The position numbers and the translations under genes were made by a program. A DNA stretch of 64,000 nucleotides from Tretioscincus oriximinensis (Eukaryota; Chordata; Lepidosauria; Squamata; Gymnophthalmidae): NCBI GenBank assembly GCA_022410635.1, contig JAJVDF010000045.1, positions 504,333-568,332 on the forward strand, written 5' to 3'. Position 1 is the stretch's first letter; the number at the start of each line of letters is the position of its first letter. Below are positions 56,201-64,000 of this stretch, piece by piece. A model generated the notes under the pieces. It saw only the letters and a list, made by a program, of their open reading frames with translations. It ran no database searches and was not told the origin of the DNA.

Positions 56201-59200
56201 GGACGTAACACCTGTCGGCGTCTTGGGCAAGTGCTGTGAGTGTCGGTGCCTTGGGCCAAGATACTGGCACTCGGATCTGCCTGGTCTCTTCGCCGCCCAT
56301 TTGCCCAAGATGCTGACATTTGACGATGCCACTTCCAGAATTTGTTTCTGGGAATGGCATCTGGAGTGACATCACTTCCTGTCCCTGCNCCAGAAGTGAC
56401 GTCAATTGCGGGGCGGGGCAAGAAGTGACATCAAGAGTGTGAGGGCCAGAATGACATCACTTCCTGTCCCGTCACTGNAAGTGATGTTACTTCTGGGGTG
56501 GGGCAGGAAGTAACATCAGGAGTGTGAGGGCCAGAGTGACATCACTTCGTGTCCAGTCCCCAGAAGTGATGTTACTTCTGGGGTGGAACAGGAAGTGATG
56601 TCACTCTGGCCCTCACACTCCTGCAATGATGTTTGATTGGCCCTCAGGTACAAAAAGGTTGGACCACACTGGTATGATTTATGATATTTATTAAAGCATT
56701 TAATAAGGATTTTTTGGTAAGAATATCTGAGTAGTAATGTGACATCTTCTAGTCCATTTTTAAAGCATATGTTGAAATTCTTTTCTTTTGTAATATGTGT
56801 GGAGATATTTTTGTTCCATTCTGATGCTTTTGCTTTTTTCCAGGCCACTTGTCAATGGAGGGGGGATCGATCCATCACCCTGAAGTTCAAGCCTATGGAA
56901 GTATGCAAGGGATGCAGCCTTCTCTGTATCATCACCATGGACATAATTCACCAGCACCCCAGCATGATCCACTCAATAGCCAGTCACACCAGTTTCAGCC
57001 CCCCATTCATTGCCCAACACCTGTATGCTGCACCCATTGCCTTAATGTCCCTCATATGAATAAAGGACACTTGCCCCACCAAAGCATGAACCATCCTCAT
57101 TCATTCCGACAGCTTCCTGATATTCAACATCACCAGCAGCATTTCCCTTTGCAATACAGTCTGCAGTCGCATGAAAGAGAGCAGCGGTGTACTTCGCGAC
57201 CAATGAAAACAATGCAGCCATGTGCAGAACAGAAGCCTCATCAGGAACATGATCACTTTTCTGGCAGAACAGGGAAACATTCCCAAGAGCAACCGGTGCA
57301 TCAGCTAGCACATCCTGTTTATCCTATTCCACTGCAGGACAGTCAGCAAGTTCAGTCTGGCCATTCCCAGCATTTGCCTGTTAACAGTCCAACTGTGCAA
57401 GTTCAGCTTAGTCCTCACCAGAAGCTAAAGCTAAACCACTTGCAGCAGTCATCCCAACAGGAACAGCCTCCTCCACTGCCACCGCCACCACAGCCCCCAC
57501 TGTCGCCACCCCCGTCATCTACAGCAAGTCAGAGTGATAAAGGGATACAGCAGAGCCTAGACATCATGCACCACCAGTTCGAGTTAGAGGAGATGAAGAA
57601 AGATTTGGAGCTTCTTCTCCAGGCTCAGCAGCCAAGTTTACAGCTGAATCAAGCAAAACAGCCCCAGCATGTTCAGCAAACAATTGTTGGACAAATAAAT
57701 TACATTGTGAGACAGCCAGCTGCAGTTCAGCAGCAAAGCCAGGAGGAAACGCAGCAAGTGAGCTTATTTAGTTGTTGTTGTTGTTGTTGTTGTTGTTNTT
57801 GTTGTTTTTGTTTTNGTTGTTACTATTACTATTGCTCCCTGAAAAATAAAAAATGATTTCCAAATCTGTAAATGGGGGCAGTTATGAGTAGAGTAATTTA
57901 AATCCTCTGATGCACGTGGTCCTGGTAAAGAGAAGCTCCTGTTTTTCATACCAGTGAGATACAAGCAGAGAAATTTGTGAACTTGCTACAGTATTTTGGA
58001 ATTAAGGATGGTGTTTTAGCAATCTTCTCAGATCAATTTTGTTGAAGAATGAAAATTAAAATAATCTTAGGATTTTCCTACATTTATCATGACTAAGCTG
58101 GATCATTGACTCATTTAACATCCTCTGGTTCATATCATNGTAAAACTTAAGCTAAAATAGCACTAGGTGCTTATTAATGGTCATTCCAGTCCATACTGTG
58201 CACTGGCCCTGAAGTTTTCATGAGCTTTGGAGCCCGACTCTGATGGCTAAGAATGTCCTGAGTAGCAGTTCTCATGGGGTTTTGAAACAGGTCCCCCAGT
58301 AGACCAGAAAGGACAGCATGTTTTCATGATCCATACTAATATGCTGGTAGACCAGTTTATTCAGGTCTACCAGGAATCCAAATCAAAAGTCTCCTGATCT
58401 GGATTTATGCTCTATCTGGTGCAGATGGAGGCTACTAGCAGTGTGGTGGGCCTCTCTAGCCTGGAGAGTTAGATAACAGTTTTCAAACCCTTCCAAAACA
58501 GAAGAGATCTTCCTCTAATTGCAGGTCCATGGGGAGACTGTTTCCAAAATGTGGAGCTAGGTGTTGAAATGCATGTAGCCTTGAAGTAGCTGCCTGCATT
58601 GGGAAAACAACCAAAAGCTCCTTAGCTCAAGAGAATAAGTTCCTAGATGGAACATACTAGGTCAGTGTGGTTGCCTGAAAGGTGTGATTGGATAACACAC
58701 TAGCAGTTTGAAATAGCCAATGAATGGATCTATGGAGTGTGGAAATATGCAAATATTTTCAGAGATGTAGGACTAAGGTCAGCAGTGTTTTGAACTAAAG
58801 TCAAGGGAAGAAGTATATATACTTTTCATCAAACACATGTGTGTAAATGTATGATTGACTTAAGAATGTTACTTCAGATGTTCTTCAAAAACTGGACTCA
58901 TTTCCCGTTATGAATTTGCGTTGCTGGTTCTTTTGCCATAGGTTACTGAAGATGCTTCTGGGTTAGAAAGTCAAAAAAGTGCTCTTCCTCTTGATAGAAG
59001 CATGGTGCCATCTGTACCTCACCCATTAGAGGAAACTACAGTCCATGTTCCCCCTCCAGAGAGTACTTTGAATCCAGTCAGAAAGGTACAAAAAGATGTT
59101 TCTTTCTTTTCTTCCCAATATGATGAAGTATTTCTGTAGTTCATGACTTTTGTGACAAGCACCTTTTCTTTTCCATACAAGAAATGAGGTCAAGCTCAGC

Positions 59201-62200
59201 CTTTTGTAAAATTCATTTTTGTGGAAAATAACTTTTCCTGGGTTGTATCAGTCATGTTCCTTATGTGGATAGTTGGATCATTGACACAATAAACATAGAA
59301 CAGAAATGGGAGAAAGACATTTGTAATGCAGGTTGAATTCTGTAATGCAATGAATTTGGGTGCAGTGTAGGTTTTACATTTGTTTTACGTGTTGTTTATA
59401 GACTCACTATAAGTATTATATGTGGGTTACCTGAATCTTTCATTTTGACGTGTTGATTTTTAAGAAATTGTACAAAACCCTGGTTGGTAGGTGACTTTTT
59501 CCCTGTGCACCTGTAGCAAAAACCAAGTATTGCTAATGACAAAGAACAGTAATATTGCACTATTTCATTTTCAAAAATAGGGAGTGTTAGACATATTAAG
59601 GAGGGAAGCAGTCCCCATTTACTTATACAACAGTATCATGTGTCTTCTGGATGGAGGTGGTGGGTGGGTTCAACCATGGTCAGCAGTTGACAATATGGAA
59701 GATCATCAGTAAAAAACAACCAATTGACGAAAGGATTGGAGTAGATCCCCTGTAAAAAAGGTTGCTGCATTTCAGTTTATTGGGGCCTCTCTGTACATAA
59801 CTTCCCATGATTGACCCAGAAAGCTAAGACTCAGGAACAGTTCAGTCCTGGCAAAGATTGTATGAATTTTGGGGCCAACCCTAGGAAACAAAGCCCCCCT
59901 GTTACTCTGGAACATGGAGATGTCCCTTTTGAATGCTTCCATGATTCAGAGTGGTTTTAGTTGGTACACTGCTGGACCTGTTTAATAAAGTCAGTTTGTA
60001 ATCCAGATTAAGAGTTTCATGATTTGCATTATGTTCCATCCTGTGTGATTCCTAGGGGTACAAAGAGAAAGAGATGAAACTAACAAATTAACTACCACAA
60101 GAACTGATGTGTGTGTGAGTGTGTGTGTGTGATCAATTGTTTCAAAAGTAGATTAGGCAACTCCATGAAATCTATAAAATTGTGCAAATACAATCAGTAT
60201 TGTGGAAGGTAAGTCTGCAGTTCTAGAAATTGAACAAGGAGAGATCTCTTCTACTTATTTTTGCCATATTTGTTACTATACCTGCTTGGCAGCTCTGTGC
60301 AGAGAATGCAGTTTTAGTAAGTATATTGCCTTCACCAAAATGTTCCAAGGACTAAGGAGGGCTGCTCTGTCTGTATAATAGGAATCTTCACTTCCATGGC
60401 AGCAGCTACTCATTGTTACTTCTTTCCAGCCCTGATTGGAACATTGTGGAGGGGGAGCCTGGATTTTGAGACTAGATGGTTGTTGGTGTAATCTATCCTT
60501 GCACTTGTTGTTATGTAGCCTATTGAGCTGTTACCTTGAGTAGGCAGCATGAATGTCAAAGTTTTTCTATGTGGATGAGAGACATTGTGAAAGGCACAGT
60601 GGAAACAGGAAAAATAAGCAGATAGCAGGGAAATGGAAAGAAGCAACCATTCTCCTTTTCCTTGAATTGATGACTTCTGGGAAATATCCCCAGTAATCTA
60701 TTACAGAAGGAATATGGTTCTTAGTAGAATAAGAATCATCACAAGTTATTTTCCAACCATATTCAGTTACTAGAATAAAATTACAGTTCAACAAAATCAT
60801 GCATGGGATCGACAGGGTGCATAGAGAAAAAATGTTTTCTCTATCACACAACACAAGGACCAGAGGGCACTCCTTAAAACTGTTGGGTAGAAAAGTGAGA
60901 ACAGACAAAGGGAAGTATTTTTTCACCCAGAGGGTCATCGGCCTGTGGAATTTACTTCCTGAAGAGGTAGTGGTAGCTAACAGCTTGGATAGTTTCAAGA
61001 CAGGACTAGACAGGTTTATGGACACTAAGGGTATAAATGGATACTAAGATAGTTGTCTGGATGTAGCCTCCGGGATGGAGCAACAGGCAGGACTTTTGAA
61101 ATACCATTTGCAGGGAGTCACNAACAGGAGCAGCATATTTTGCTTTCCTCTGTTCGGACTGCCCAGGTGCATCTGGTGGGCCTTTGTGTGACACAGAATG
61201 CTGGACTCGATGGGCTGTGGCCTGATCCAGTATGGCTCTTCTTATGTTCTTATGTAACAAGAAAAACCCTGAAATTCTTGAGAATTTATCTCTGTTGAAG
61301 TAGCTGGTGTAGTCCAAAAGATTCTGGGCAACAAGCAATTCGGGTAGGAAAAATTTCCATAAGACTTTTGAGGTGAAAAGACTTGGGTGCAAATGAATTG
61401 CCCTCCCTTGTGATGGGATAGATAAATGCATTAGTTTTGAAAGAAGAATAGTGGAGAAAGATAGCAAACTTTTGTAGAATCATAGAGTTGGAAGGGACCT
61501 CCAGGGTCATCAGGTCCAACCCTCTACTCAATGCAGGAGTCACTAAACCATCCCAGACAGATGCCTTTCCAGCTTTTATTTGGAGACTTCCAGTGAAGGA
61601 GAAACTACTACCTCCTCTGGCAACCTATTTCACTGGTTTATCACCCTTACTGTTAGAAAGTGTTTACTGATATCTAATCTAAATCTACTTCCTTGCAGTT
61701 TCATCTTATTGTTTCTAGTTCTTCCGTGTGCCAATAAGACTAAAGTTGATCTCTCTGGTCTTTGACAGCCTTTCAGATATTTGTAGACTGCTAGATCCTT
61801 TAACAGTTTCTCATAGGATATGGTTTCCAGACCACTCAACATCCTTGAACCTGCTATAGTTTATCAATGTCCTTTTAAAATTAGGGTGCCCAGAACTGAA
61901 TCTTGAATTCCAAGTGTAGTTTGACCACAGTACTGTAGAGAGGAATAATTACTTCACGTGATCAAGATTCTGTGCTCCTCTTAATACACCCCAGGATTGT
62001 ATTTGCCTTTTTTGCAGCAGCTTTGCACCGTTGACTCATGTTTACCACAGGTAGACTCTGTGATCTACCAATATATTCAGGCCCTTTTCACACGTGCTGC
62101 TACTCATATTTATCCCATTCTAAATGTGCTATGTTCATTTCGCTTGCCCAGATGCTGGACCTTGCACTTCTCNGTTAAATACCATTCTGTTAGTTTCATC

Positions 62201-64000
62201 CCATTGTTCAAGCTTATTTGAATCCTTGCTCTTTCTTGTTTATTATTAGCAATCCCCCTTAGCTTTGTGTCATTGACAAATTTGATCATTTCCCTTCAAT
62301 TCCCTAATTTCCTTTAATTCCCTTTAATTCCACTTATATTTCCACAAATTTGAACACTTTGATTTGTATCATAGCTAAGGTTTGTTAACCTTAAGGGATT
62401 TAAGCATCATTACTAATTATTTAATCAGTTTTGTTTATTTATTTTAAATATTTATGTCCTTTTCTTCACTTGAAGATCTTCATAATATTCTATGAAAGCA
62501 TTTAAAACTATTAAAACTATGTCTATAATTAATAAAACAAATTCAATTAAAACATAACCTAAAATATTGTTCACAATTAAAATATTATATATCCTAATCC
62601 TAGATCATCAGGACAATATGCTAAACAAAATAAAGAGATATGTTTTTATATGATAATGAGAAGGATAGTGGCACCTGCATACTCAACTGGGAGGCTATTT
62701 CAAAGCCTGGGAGCCGCCACAGAAAAGGCTTTCCCATGTGCTATCACCTCTTGGTCAGGACTTGAAAGGTCATGAAACTGCAACAAAATTCACTTTCAAC
62801 TTATTACTTGGCTAGGTCTGTATGGGAGAAATCTCTCTTTGGCAACTAATCATAAGAATTACCTAGTAATTTATTAATGGGACTTTATCTCCAGATGGTT
62901 TCCCAGGTATAGGAAACTGATCAATATTTACTTCACTGATCAAAATTGCTTACAGAGTGAAAAACACTGTCCAAACATATTTTGTATTTATGATGCTGCT
63001 TCCCAGCTGACAGAAAGGGCTTTTTTCTTTTACTAGTTTTGCTACGTACATGATTTGTCTCTTTTGATCTAGGCTGCATTATTTTGTCAAAGAGCCAAAT
63101 AATCAGTACAGTAAGAAAGTGTATATTAGTCATATTTGCATAAAACAATGTATAATATTGTAACCTTTAAGTTAGGTATTGTTTTGGGATAGGAAGAAAT
63201 ATGGACAGTTGAAGCAGGGAAAAGATTCAGCTGTGCCTGCTTCTTATTGCTCGATATCCTTAATCAATCAGGACTCGAAGAACTGTACTGCTATCTTAAC
63301 TGACAAAATGGACAACATCATCACTGAGTACATCTACTCTGATCAGATGGAATTCATCGCATGATGGTACCTGGTATCCAAAAAGCTTGATGATATTTAT
63401 GAGGAACCGCAAGCAAACACCTTTCAAACAACATAACCTTCAACACTGAGAAGACAAATGGTTACATTTNAAGTATTTACTCTTCAAAATGAATTTCTGA
63501 ATTAACTTCTCCAAGGTTGATTATCCACATTCTTGTGTGTTTCTCTGGTGGGAGAGGCATGAATCAACAACATCACCCCTTTAGTCTCAAAAAGGCATTT
63601 TAGATTTTCCTCTAACTGCATGTCCTCCAAGAACTCTCAGTTTCTATTGTGTAGATAAAACAAATTGATCCAACTATGAACATAACATGGAACTTTTCTG
63701 CCAAGTGACACGTCAAGTCCTGCCCATTGAGAGCTTAATAATTTGGAGAAACTTCTGAATAAAAGCCATCTTTGCTATCTCCAGTATGATATACATGAAC
63801 CTCCTTTATGAAAATATTTTACAAGAATGACATGGATTATTTGGGAATCTTTGATTTCACATCTTCATCTGGCCTTATTATCTGTTCTGCTATTAATTAT
63901 TTTCAGATCAGTTTGACAGCATCTGAGCAAATGAATGAATATCTATTACCTTTTCCCTGTGCAACTCTCAGCAATTCCTTACTATTTTATATTCCAGACT
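35215..64000 (+). CDS. TRIM66: TRIM66 (TIF1-delta), 5' part, nine coding exons; 3' end outside the window
   Basis: Exons 35215-35223, 42129-42276, 46838-46970, 47806-47922, 53605-53719, 54602-54748, 55388-55505, 56844-57757 and 58942-59085 join in one frame of 615 codons with GT-AG junctions throughout. Residues 4-52 form the first B-box (NCSGCKEK...[16 protein letters not shown]), residues about 65-97 the second ([20 protein letters not shown]...EHKDHR), residues about 98-220 a coiled coil ([41 protein letters not shown]), and 263-567 a Q/P/H-rich linker ending in the conserved [20 protein letters not shown] block. TRIM66 is a nuclear TIF1-family transcriptional co-repressor that binds HP1 and modified histone tails through C-terminal PHD and bromodomain modules, which lie beyond the window. 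It lacks a RING domain in this form, as in the short mammalian isoform. No damage is seen. Confidence 0.93.
36984..37182. mobile_element. Foldback MITE (AGGCTGACCAGATG family)
   Basis: About 199 bp: AGGCTGACCAGATGAGCCC at the left against GGGGTAATCTGGTCAGC at the right, with GAAAACC/GGTTCTC and AAAAATC/GATTTTT blocks pairing inward. Confidence 0.75.
37285..37309. repeat. (AT)n microsatellite
   Basis: A run of alternating T and A of about 25 bases, in the intron of TRIM66. Confidence 0.9.
38652..38738 (-). mobile_element. Penelope-like element tail with hammerhead-like core
   Basis: The minus strand reads CTGAAGAAGTAGACGTATCT, then ACGAAAGCTTATGCCACC and the CTCAAAGTGCTTCTAGCC... block ending GCTGGACTT. 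This is the pLTR tail of the element at 32085-33580. The core CUGAAGA (complement of 38732-38738), a perfect 5-bp stem II GUAGA/UCUAC with a 4-base loop, and GAAA (complement of 38713-38716) are all intact. Confidence 0.75.
39195..39375. repeat. Palindromic ACTTCC/TGATGT repeat cluster
   Basis: Opens GTGGTGTCACTTCTGGGGCA, like the cluster at 29861, and contains repeated GACATCA...TGATGTTACT inverted words. Probably a remnant of the same transposon family. Confidence 0.55.
41855..42018. mobile_element. Penelope-derived palindrome, 76-bp arms
   Basis: Arms 41855-41930 and 41943-42018 are exact inverted copies apart from n bases, separated by the 12-base CTGAAGAAGTAG. Each arm is the pLTR tail seen at 33500-33575 and 38652-38731. 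A further block at 41821-41854 (AGCCGTGTTAGTCTAG) is the usual opposite tip of such elements. The plus-strand reading retains CUGAAGA (41931-41937) and GAAA (41953-41956). Confidence 0.8.
42129..42276 (+). CDS. TRIM66: TRIM66 coding exon 2, B-box 1
   Basis: Begins after the acceptor TGTTACAG, encodes residues 4-52 with zinc-ligand cysteines and histidines in NCSGC...[18 protein letters not shown], and ends in phase 1 before GTAGAA. Confidence 0.93.
42300..42640 (+). mobile_element. Degenerate L2/CR1-like LINE 3' end
   Basis: Translation includes [20 protein letters not shown] and RLKMHLF, the C-terminal signature of L2/CR1-type reverse transcriptase ORFs, followed by CTGCCC...AGGGCAGTATGGAAGTGTAAG and an ATAAATAA tail. 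Confidence 0.6.
43021..43272 (-). mobile_element. tRNA-derived SINE (Sauria-SINE type), near full length
   Basis: Minus strand starts GAGAGCCAGTTTGGTGTAGT, has the B-box GGTTTGATTCCCC, the ACCTTGGGCCAGTCACAG block and a GGCGGCATATAAGTACAAAT tail with AAATA repeats. It gives the uninterrupted version of the SINE at 11745-12210. Confidence 0.88.
43273..46837 (+). other. TRIM66 intron 2, remainder
   Basis: Contains a retroposon tail with AAATA repeats at about 44690-44775, and possibly a short Penelope tail remnant near 46571-46650 (TTTGAAGACATAGACTTGTCTA...). The A/T-rich tract near 43500-43560 may be the end of an unidentified retroposon. No exon. Confidence 0.55.
46838..46970 (+). CDS. TRIM66: TRIM66 coding exon 3, B-box 2
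   Basis: After the acceptor TTTTCCAG this exon encodes residues 53-97 with the B-box 2 ligands C65, H68, C77-x2-C and the closing EHKDH. It ends in phase 2 before GTAAGA. Confidence 0.94.
46971..47805 (+). other. TRIM66 intron 3
   Basis: A short GC-rich patch lies at about 47460-47545; otherwise nothing is recognised. Confidence 0.6.
47806..47922 (+). CDS. TRIM66: TRIM66 coding exon 4, coiled-coil start
   Basis: Encodes residues 97-136, [20 protein letters not shown] and VSAKQIEDR, the start of the coiled coil. Phase 2 on both sides; donor GTAACT. Confidence 0.93.
47985..48235 (+). mobile_element. Degenerate L2-type LINE fragment
   Basis: Translation pieces [13 protein letters not shown] and the ACCCAGATTGTGGAATGGTC ([11 protein letters not shown]) block are typical of the L2-type ORF2 C-terminus. 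Frame-broken. Confidence 0.5.
48851..49758. mobile_element. DNA-transposon-like element with GAGTATAAG ends, carrying a nested MITE
   Basis: The left end ATACTGTCGAGTATAAGTCT and right end ACTTATACTAGAGTATAT are inverted, with further GCTTATACT/GGCTTATACGCGAGT words inside. A foldback MITE sits within it at 48969-49170. The interior is GC-rich and non-coding. Confidence 0.55.
48969..49170. mobile_element. Foldback MITE (AGGCTGACCAGATG family), nested
   Basis: About 202 bp: AGGCTGACCAGATGACCCCT at the left against GGGATAATCTGGTCAGCCT at the right, inserted in the element at 48851-49758, so it is younger than its host. Confidence 0.8.
50238..50568 (+). mobile_element. CR1-clade LINE, 3' end fragment
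   Basis: Begins in the [21 protein letters not shown] coding block and runs to the tail CTCTTATGTTCTTATGTTCT. It belongs to a different, more diverged subfamily than the neighbouring fragment. Confidence 0.85.
50915..51173 (+). mobile_element. CR1-clade LINE, 3' end fragment
   Basis: Runs from the ACTAGACAGGTTTATGGACA block to the tail TTCTTATGTTCTTATGTTCT; close to the copies at 8262 and 60787. Confidence 0.87.
53605..53719 (+). CDS. TRIM66: TRIM66 coding exon 5, coiled coil
   Basis: Encodes residues 136-174, including [20 protein letters not shown] and ANVLLEQLE, with heptad-like leucine and valine spacing. Ends in phase 0 before GTAAGA. Confidence 0.95.
53720..54601 (+). other. TRIM66 intron 5
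   Basis: Contains the hAT-like MITE at 53866-54011; otherwise nothing recognised. Confidence 0.65.
53866..54011. mobile_element. hAT-like MITE, 146 bp
   Basis: Ends CAGGAGTGTCAAACTGTGG and the complement of CAGGAGGGTTAAACTGTGGCC, with an inner palindrome (CTACACCTGCCAGCATTC against GAATGCTGGGAGTTGTAG). No convincing 8-bp target duplication remains. Confidence 0.6.
54602..54748 (+). CDS. TRIM66: TRIM66 coding exon 6, end of coiled coil
   Basis: Encodes residues 175-223: [38 protein letters not shown] and [10 protein letters not shown]. Phase 0 at both ends; donor GTAAGA. This block is among the most conserved in TIF1-family proteins. Confidence 0.95.
54749..55387 (+). other. TRIM66 intron 6
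   Basis: Contains a retroposon 3' tail with ATAAATAAATAA at about 54858-54917; nothing else is recognised. Confidence 0.6.
55388..55505 (+). CDS. TRIM66: TRIM66 coding exon 7
   Basis: Encodes residues 224-262 plus one base: [20 protein letters not shown] and [18 protein letters not shown], the conserved post-coiled-coil segment. Phase 1; donor GTATGT. Confidence 0.95.
55506..56843 (+). other. TRIM66 intron 7, largely one DNA transposon
   Basis: Most of the intron is the hAT-like element at 55820-56671; the remainder is AT-rich unique sequence with a strong polypyrimidine acceptor. Confidence 0.75.
55820..56671. mobile_element. Non-autonomous hAT-like DNA transposon, 852 bp
   Basis: The left end CAGCATGGTCCAACC and the right end (complement CAGTGTGGTCCAACC) are terminal inverted repeats. 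The flanking 8-mers GTCTGATT (55812-55819) and GTATGATT (56672-56679) agree at seven of eight positions, the 8-bp target duplication of hAT elements. The interior is CpG-rich on the left; the right third (56340-56620) is an array of inverted TGACATCACTTCCTG/AGAAGTGATGT words. No transposase frame is present. Confidence 0.8.
56844..57757 (+). CDS. TRIM66: TRIM66 coding exon 8, Q/P/H-rich linker
   Basis: The largest exon visible, 914 bases for residues 263-567. It is rich in histidine, glutamine, proline and serine, with a polyproline run ([18 protein letters not shown]) and, near its end, [20 protein letters not shown] and [14 protein letters not shown], which are diagnostic for TRIM66. It joins in phase 0 through the donor GTGAGC. 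Composition bias is typical of the intrinsically disordered TIF1 linker. Confidence 0.95.
57769..57823 (+). repeat. (GTT)n microsatellite just inside TRIM66 intron 8
   Basis: A GTT/TTG repeat of about 50 bases, with two n positions, starts 12 bases after the exon 8 donor. Confidence 0.85.
57824..58941 (+). other. TRIM66 intron 8, remainder
   Basis: No exon. The segment about 58190-58760 reads like an old interspersed repeat but I could not assign it. Confidence 0.5.
58942..59085 (+). CDS. TRIM66: TRIM66 coding exon 9
   Basis: Encodes residues 568-615: [36 protein letters not shown] and LNPVRK, matching in order the corresponding mammalian segment as I recall it. Acceptor TTGCCATAG, donor GTACAA, phase 0 on both sides. 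It is the last coding exon in the window. Confidence 0.9.
59086..60786 (+). other. TRIM66 intron 9, first part
   Basis: No exon or assignable repeat apart from a short (GT)n run near 60110-60130. Confidence 0.5.
60787..61257 (+). mobile_element. CR1-clade LINE, 3' end fragment of about 470 bp
   Basis: Encodes [40 protein letters not shown] and [20 protein letters not shown] with no stop, then the tail CTTCTTATGTTCTTATGT. It looks younger than most CR1 copies here. Confidence 0.9.
61478..62290 (-). mobile_element. CR1 LINE of a second subfamily, 3' part, reverse orientation
   Basis: The plus strand opens AATCATAGAGTTGGAAGGGA and continues CCTCCAGGGTCATCAGGTCC, the complement of the classic amniote CR1 3' end. 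It continues to about 62290 with blocks such as GCCCAGAACTGAA and TTGTGTCATTGACAAATTTG. It is distinct from the TTATGTTC-tailed family. Confidence 0.85.
62291..63200 (+). other. TRIM66 intron 9, further part
   Basis: AT-rich. About 62650-62850 (GGAGGCTATTTCAAAGCCTG...) resembles a degenerate retroposon 3' region common in squamates, but was not assigned. No exon. Confidence 0.45.
63200..63375 (+). mobile_element. L1-type LINE reverse transcriptase remnant
   Basis: Translation gives [20 protein letters not shown] and [12 protein letters not shown], corresponding to the SYRPISLxNxDxKIxxxIL...DQxGFI motif of L1-type reverse transcriptase. Only this short segment is recognisable. Confidence 0.6.
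63376..64000 (+). other. TRIM66 intron 9, end of window
   Basis: No exon recognised; downstream L1 remnants may extend here. The next TRIM66 exon lies beyond 64000. Confidence 0.45.

Noticed and set aside
56010..56421. Several frames of about 100-120 codons on both strands
   Set aside because: They lie inside the non-coding hAT-like element; overlapping long frames on both strands reflect GC content.
63179..63364. Possible further TRIM66 exon
   Set aside because: The translation matches an L1-type reverse transcriptase motif, not TRIM66, and lacks proper splice sites.

Overview
This is a vertebrate nuclear window, most likely from a squamate or other lepidosaurian reptile. It holds two spliced protein-coding genes on the + strand: all of RPL27A (ribosomal protein uL15/eL27a; ATG 743, stop 5660) and the 5' part of TRIM66 (start codon 35215, nine coding exons to 59085, the rest beyond the right edge). 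The reptile call rests on the repeats: many CR1-clade LINE pieces whose 3' end is a short TTATGTTC-type repeat, a tRNA-derived SINE of Sauria-SINE type, a Penelope-like element with a GIY-YIG endonuclease, and several small DNA transposons. Isolated n bases look like masked heterozygous or ambiguous positions.

Layout. 1-1300 is a CpG-rich promoter region with a pyrimidine-tract (TOP-like) start and a TCTCGCGAGA palindrome. 743-5700 is RPL27A in five exons; intron 3 carries the H/ACA snoRNA SNORA3. 5.7-35.2 kb is intergenic: an antisense second SNORA3-like gene (8739-8870), a TA-flanked mariner-type MITE, an LTR-like element, an orphan CpG-rich promoter-like region (about 11.4-12.8 kb) holding three CRE sites and a SINE, many CR1 fragments, foldback MITEs, and a broken Penelope-like retroelement (about 32.1-33.6 kb). 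35.2-64 kb is TRIM66, its introns loaded with CR1, SINE, foldback, hAT-like and Penelope-derived repeats. The visible exons encode 615 residues: two B-boxes, a coiled coil, and a Q/P/H-rich linker with the conserved TRIM66 block. The PHD and bromodomain exons are not in the window.

The two genes are not a functional pathway: one is a housekeeping ribosomal gene and snoRNA host, the other a TIF1-family chromatin co-repressor. They are neighbours in human too (11p15.4), but as I recall divergently, whereas here they run in tandem with about 29.5 kb between them. The points most worth a second look are the antisense SNORA3 paralogue with compensated stems, the hammerhead-ribozyme cores in the Penelope-derived repeats (one inside a 76-bp-arm palindrome), the changed gene orientation, and the orphan CRE-bearing CpG region. 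No new protein-coding system was found.
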